Shown here in pieces: positions 60,360-64,000 of a stretch of DNA of 64,000 nt. Position 1 is the stretch's first letter, and each line of letters opens with the position of its first letter. Source of the DNA: Leptospira sp. WS60.C2 (GTDB lineage Bacteria; Spirochaetota; Leptospiria; Leptospirales; Leptospiraceae); assembly GCF_040833955.1 (NCBI RefSeq), contig NZ_CP162133.1, positions 2,006,001 to 2,070,000 on the forward strand, given 5' to 3'. The translations under genes were made by a program, and so were the position numbers. Below the pieces are notes generated by a model that saw only the letters and a list, made by a program, of their open reading frames with translations, did no database searches and was not told where the DNA came from.

Positions 60360-62870
60360 ATGGACATACGTAAAATGATCAAATTTATAATTTTTGGTCT
60401 GGAAGGTTTTAATTATGGGATAGGCGTCCCGATTTTACTCGCATATATCTATTTTTTTACGCAATGGACCAATGAGGAATTTCTAATCATTCTAATTTCT
60501 ACGGGTCTTGTCATCATTTTCATCCTAATTTTCGCTGTATCGTTTTATTGGATTCGATTTGCTCCTATCTATCGGGTTCTCAACGGCACTGCTTCCAAAC
60601 GTGACAATCAAAAAGCGTATTTTTGGCTCGATCATCTAGAAAAGGTAGCAATGTTAGATATTATTATCCGTTATGCGGTCGGTTACTTGTTTGTGATGGC
60701 ATCTTTGTTGTTAGTTCAAAAAACGGATAACTTTGTCTTACTCAGCGAAATTGCAATCGGGCTAGTAATGACTGTGGCATTCACAGTCCTATTTCAATCC
60801 ATTTTTATAGGATATGTGGAAACCAAGTTTAATATCAAAGGAATTTTACTTTCGATTCGAGTTGATAAAAATTCAAAAATCAATACACGAAAATTATCTC
60901 GCAATTTAGGATTCCAAACCGTTCTCTCTTTTCTTGCTGCTATTTTACTTTTGTTCATCATTAATTATAGAATGAATTTCAAACAAGAGTTAGACCTTGT
61001 TAATACCAGCATGAAACAATCAGTTTTGGATTCTGAGTCACTGATGCGTGTCACTTTAGTTGATTTTCGGGACAAACTGACCATTTCCATTTTTGCAGAC
61101 AACAAACTAAAAGACCAAATTGTCAAAAGAAACCTAGTTGGGATTCGGAATGTCTTAAATGAAATCCAACTAAAAAGCACCAATCATGCAGTAGAGGCGC
61201 TCTTTTACTACAAACCCGACGATGGCATTTTTATTTCTACAAACGAATATGATAAGTCAAAAACCGGCGGTATCTTCTACATCGAAGATGGAAACTTAGC
61301 AAGACAAGGGCCACTAAGACACACAAGCATTCGATCTAAAATCTCAGGCGACATTGTTTCACCTTATACCTTACCTGTGTATGAGAATAATCAGTTCCAA
61401 GGTTATGTGGGGGGATTTCTCAATATTGGAAAACTTTCCAGTTTTATTTTAGGCAATCTTAGGATCGGAAACTCAGGAAAAGTTGGATTTTTTGATGGAG
61501 ATGGAACCATAGTGTACTTCTCCGACAAAAAAGAAATTGGAAATAACGCCAAAACAATGTTAGTTTTCGACGCTCCTTACAAAACGGAAGAAGCTCTTGG
61601 GTTTATGGACTCAACAGAAGATGGAACACAAAAAAGAATCTTTTTTGTAAAAAACCCTGAATTTAATTATATCATCTACTGCATCTTTGAAAATGCAGAA
61701 TTATACGAAAAAACACTTACAAGTCTTATAGTAACCCTTGTTATTTCCATTCTTGTTATCTTCGCAATTGGAATCATTACAGTTCTTGTAATCGAATCCA
61801 AACTTAAACCTTTGGAACGAATCAAAGTTCGCATCAGCGAAATGGTAAAAGGAAACTTAAAGTCAGATTTTTATGACCCGAGTCGAGATGAGATTGGAAG
61901 TATGGCAAACGCGATGTTTGATTTCCAATCCAAACTCCGCCAAATCGTAAACCAAACCCAAAATGTTTCCAATGAATTAACAAACACAAGCTCTGATATT
62001 TATGAATCCATGCTAAACCTTTCGGACGCAGCACAAAACCAAGCAGCTAGTAGCGAAGAAATTTCTGCCTCCATCGAAGAGATCACAGCAGGAATTGAGA
62101 GTGTGGCACAACGAACAGAAACACAAGCCTTCACCCTTGCCTCACTTATGAAAAAAATGACTGAACTCAACCAAGCGGTAACAGACATCGACAAAAAATT
62201 CCAGGTGGCCGATGTACGAGTGGAGGAGATCACAAAAGATGCAAAAAAAGGAGAATCTTCGCTTGGTGAGATGAAGTTGTCGATGGATAAGATATACCAA
62301 TCTTCTTCCGAAATGACAAATGTTGTGGAAATCATCCACAATATATCGGAACAGATCAACTTACTGGCGCTAAATGCTGCGATTGAAGCAGCAAGAGCTG
62401 GCGCCAGTGGGCGAGGGTTTGCTGTTGTTGCCGACGAAATTTCCAAATTAGCAGACAAAACCGCGAAATCCATAGAAGACATCGAAGAACTCATCAAACA
62501 AAACGAAGTTGAAATCAACCAAGGACAGGAAAAAATCGATCAATCGATCTCTATCCTGAGCGAAACCATCACTGGTGTAAATTCCATCAACCAAATGACA
62601 AAAGAAATCCGAATGGTGGTTCAAAAACAAATTGAGACCAATGAAGAAGTGAACGAAGGTGTCACTCAAATTCGGGAACTTTCCGAAATGATCAAAGAAG
62701 CAACGGAAGAACAAAAAACAGCGATGATGGAGATTTCAAGATCAATCGCAGAAATTAATAATCATGCACAAACCACTGCTATTTCAAGTGATGGAACTAA
62801 ATCCAGTTCTCAAAACATGAATCAGCTAACAGAAAGTTTACGAAAAGAGATCAATTATTTCCATGTCTAA
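60360..62870 (+). CDS. Methyl-accepting chemotaxis protein with a polytopic N-terminus
   Basis: From the ATG at 60360 (another at 60375 is possible) the protein is 836 residues. The first 190 have about five or six hydrophobic helices instead of the usual single one, followed by another helix, a periplasmic Cache-like sensing region (about 240-440, with [18 protein letters not shown] and [16 protein letters not shown]), a further helix and a HAMP domain ([19 protein letters not shown]). The signalling hairpin carries [29 protein letters not shown]. It overlaps the following signal-peptidase-like gene by 8 bp. Ligand unknown. Confidence 0.88.
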   Translation: MDIRKMIKFIIFGLEGFNYGIGVPILLAYIYFFTQWTNEEFLIILISTGLVIIFILIFAVSFYWIRFAPIYRVLNGTASKRDNQKAYFWLDHLEKVAMLDIIIRYAVGYLFVMASLLLVQKTDNFVLLSEIAIGLVMTVAFTVLFQSIFIGYVETKFNIKGILLSIRVDKNSKINTRKLSRNLGFQTVLSFLAAILLLFIINYRMNFKQELDLVNTSMKQSVLDSESLMRVTLVDFRDKLTISIFADNKLKDQIVKRNLVGIRNVLNEIQLKSTNHAVEALFYYKPDDGIFISTNEYDKSKTGGIFYIEDGNLARQGPLRHTSIRSKISGDIVSPYTLPVYENNQFQGYVGGFLNIGKLSSFILGNLRIGNSGKVGFFDGDGTIVYFSDKKEIGNNAKTMLVFDAPYKTEEALGFMDSTEDGTQKRIFFVKNPEFNYIIYCIFENAELYEKTLTSLIVTLVISILVIFAIGIITVLVIESKLKPLERIKVRISEMVKGNLKSDFYDPSRDEIGSMANAMFDFQSKLRQIVNQTQNVSNELTNTSSDIYESMLNLSDAAQNQAASSEEISASIEEITAGIESVAQRTETQAFTLASLMKKMTELNQAVTDIDKKFQVADVRVEEITKDAKKGESSLGEMKLSMDKIYQSSSEMTNVVEIIHNISEQINLLALNAAIEAARAGASGRGFAVVADEISKLADKTAKSIEDIEELIKQNEVEINQGQEKIDQSISILSETITGVNSINQMTKEIRMVVQKQIETNEEVNEGVTQIRELSEMIKEATEEQKTAMMEISRSIAEINNHAQTTAISSDGTKSSSQNMNQLTESLRKEINYFHV

Positions 62871-63393
62871 ACAAAAAAACAAAGTCCCCTTAAAAACAAA
62901 ACTTTTGATCATCCTTCTACCGCTTGGTATTGGACTTATCTCTTCTACGATTGTAAAATACAAAATCCTTTTGCCTGTTTCGGTAACCAATTCCTACATG
63001 GAACCAACTTTAAAAAAAGGAGACACCGCATATTTCAATCGTTGGTATCGAAAGAGCCAATTAGGGATTGGTGATGTGGTGATTTTTCTCTCCCCGCTCG
63101 ATTCAAAATCATACGTGATTGCAAGAATCATTGGAAAACCGGGGGACAAAATCTCCATCCAGAAACGGATGGTGTTTCGGAACGATTCCATTCTCGACCC
63201 AAGTCTCTTCCCTGAGCCTTCCACACAAATGGTCCCTCTGATACCGCAAGGAAAATCGGAACATGATGAAATGAGTCCTATCACAGTACCAGAAAAACAT
63301 TTCTTTTTACTTGCGGACAACCGTGAGATTGGTGTAGATTCAAGAGTCCTTGGAGCCATCCAGGAATCTTCTATCTATGCAGTTCTTTGGTGA
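62863..63393 (+). CDS. Signal peptidase I homologue lacking the Ser-Lys dyad (probable pseudoenzyme)
   Basis: This 176-residue protein follows the S26 type I signal peptidase plan: one N-terminal membrane helix ([18 protein letters not shown]), box B ([12 protein letters not shown]), box D ([11 protein letters not shown]) and box E ([18 protein letters not shown]). The residue just before the box B methionine is Y45, not the catalytic serine; S44 is one place earlier. The box D position that should be the general-base lysine is A87 (VIARIIG instead of a KR pair). Both dyad residues thus look replaced while the fold motifs remain. Translation is coupled to the chemoreceptor, so a non-proteolytic role there is possible. 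Confidence 0.82.
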   Translation: MSKQKNKVPLKTKLLIILLPLGIGLISSTIVKYKILLPVSVTNSYMEPTLKKGDTAYFNRWYRKSQLGIGDVVIFLSPLDSKSYVIARIIGKPGDKISIQKRMVFRNDSILDPSLFPEPSTQMVPLIPQGKSEHDEMSPITVPEKHFFLLADNREIGVDSRVLGAIQESSIYAVLW

Positions 63394-63396
63394 AGT

Positions 63397-64000
63397 TTAA
63401 TCTTTGGATTGATTGGGAAGTTTGATCGGCAATACAATTTTAAAAATGGTTCTTCCAGGTTTCGTTTCAAATTGAATCGAACCGAAATGGCGTTCCACAA
63501 TTTTACGGCAAATATCTAAACCAAGTCCACTCCCTTCTCCCAAAGGTTTGGTGGTAAAAAATGGTTCAAAAATCCGATCCTGGATCGTTTCTGGAATTCC
63601 AGGTCCATTGTCTTCGACGGTAATGATCACGTTTTCATCTTCATACTTTGTTTGGATGATGAGTTTTCCTTGAAATGACATGGCTTGTAAGGCATTGTAA
63701 ATCAAATTTGTCCAGAGATGTAATAATTCTTCTGGATAACCTTCGATAAAAGGAATTTCGTTAAACTCTTTCACCAATGTTACATTTTTTTTGAATTGGT
63801 TTTGGTATAACGTGAGGACCGTTTCAATATTTTCTTTTACATTCACTTGGATTGGATTTTTTGAAATCTCAAATCTGACAAAGTTTTTTAAAGCAAAGGT
63901 CATTTTACTCGCACGTTCCACGGCAAGAAGCATGATATGGAGAGATTGATAGACGGTAATTTGTTCTACGAGAAGAGTGAGAATACTTTCCAATTTATCT
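63397..64000 (-). CDS. Sensor histidine kinase, C-terminal part (5' end beyond window)
   Basis: The frame is open to the window edge, so only the last 200 or so residues are present. They cover the second dimerisation helix (RASKMTFALKNFVRF), N-box TNLIYNALQAMS, G1 DNGPGIP, F-box EPFFTTKP and G2 GEGSGLGLDICRK. The stretch is closely related to the C-terminal end of the PAS kinase at 22646-25324 (shared IETVLTLYQNQ-type helix and identical GEGSGLGLDI), so the two are paralogues with different input regions. It is convergent with the signal-peptidase-like gene, 3 nt between stops. Confidence 0.85.
   Translation of the reverse strand, partial: DKLESILTLLVEQITVYQSLHIMLLAVERASKMTFALKNFVRFEISKNPIQVNVKENIETVLTLYQNQFKKNVTLVKEFNEIPFIEGYPEELLHLWTNLIYNALQAMSFQGKLIIQTKYEDENVIITVEDNGPGIPETIQDRIFEPFFTTKPLGEGSGLGLDICRKIVERHFGSIQFETKPGRTIFKIVLPIKLPNQSKD

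Overview
The window reads as chromosomal DNA of a spirochaete of the genus Leptospira. This is inferred from gene families: a LIC_10190-type membrane protein, a TIGR04325 (LIC12133) methyltransferase domain, an OmpL47-type protein, a MarR-like EPS regulator heading an O-antigen locus, many short-signal lipoproteins, SpoIIE phosphatases and long PAS kinases. A saprophytic or intermediate species is possible but cannot be fixed from the sequence alone. No rRNA, tRNA, insertion sequence, prophage or CRISPR array was seen.

Region 1 (1-15632, minus strand) is an LPS O-antigen locus read right to left. It starts with a MarR-type regulator, then rmlA, rmlB and fcl (nucleotide sugars), an ABC-2 permease and a Wzt-like ATPase with a C-terminal glycan-binding extension (O-antigen export), two methyltransferases, a glycosyltransferase fused to a TIGR04325 methyltransferase, another methyltransferase, an fdtA/fdtB pair (dTDP-3-amino-3,6-dideoxyhexose), three glycosyltransferases and a truncated membrane protein at the left edge. 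DNA left of about 3.2 kb is clearly more AT-rich and has its own promoter-like sites. Two identical-arm operators (TGTTCA-N5-TGAACA, 31 bp apart) lie between the regulator and a divergent acyltransferase.

Region 2 (15.8-28.5 kb) is mixed chromosomal backbone: an OafA-type acyltransferase, a PlsC-like acyltransferase, a small lipoprotein, a TrmH-type RNA methyltransferase, a 2,4-dienoyl-CoA reductase, a receiver protein and PAS histidine kinase tail to tail, an SDR and a SpoIIE phosphatase with TPRs.

Region 3 (28.6-34.9 kb) holds a lipoprotein with a complete metzincin zinc motif, a 1071-residue lipoprotein with fibronectin III, PKD-like and thrombospondin type 1 modules, and another PAS histidine kinase.

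Region 4 (35-52.5 kb) is mostly housekeeping: sucCD, a TolC-like protein, an SH3b protein, an FmdB zinc ribbon, lpxI-lpxB (lipid A), an AsmA-like protein with lipoproteins, a Rep/UvrD helicase, GST, NUDIX, LysM/FecR, an OmpL47-like protein and an MFS exporter.

Region 5 (52.5-64 kb) holds a coupled three-gene surface operon (lamin-tail lipoprotein, predicted outer-membrane protein, phospholipase-D-like lipoprotein), uvrC, a chemoreceptor coupled to a signal-peptidase-I homologue that appears to lack both catalytic residues, and the 3' end of a second histidine kinase related to the one at 22.6-25.3 kb.
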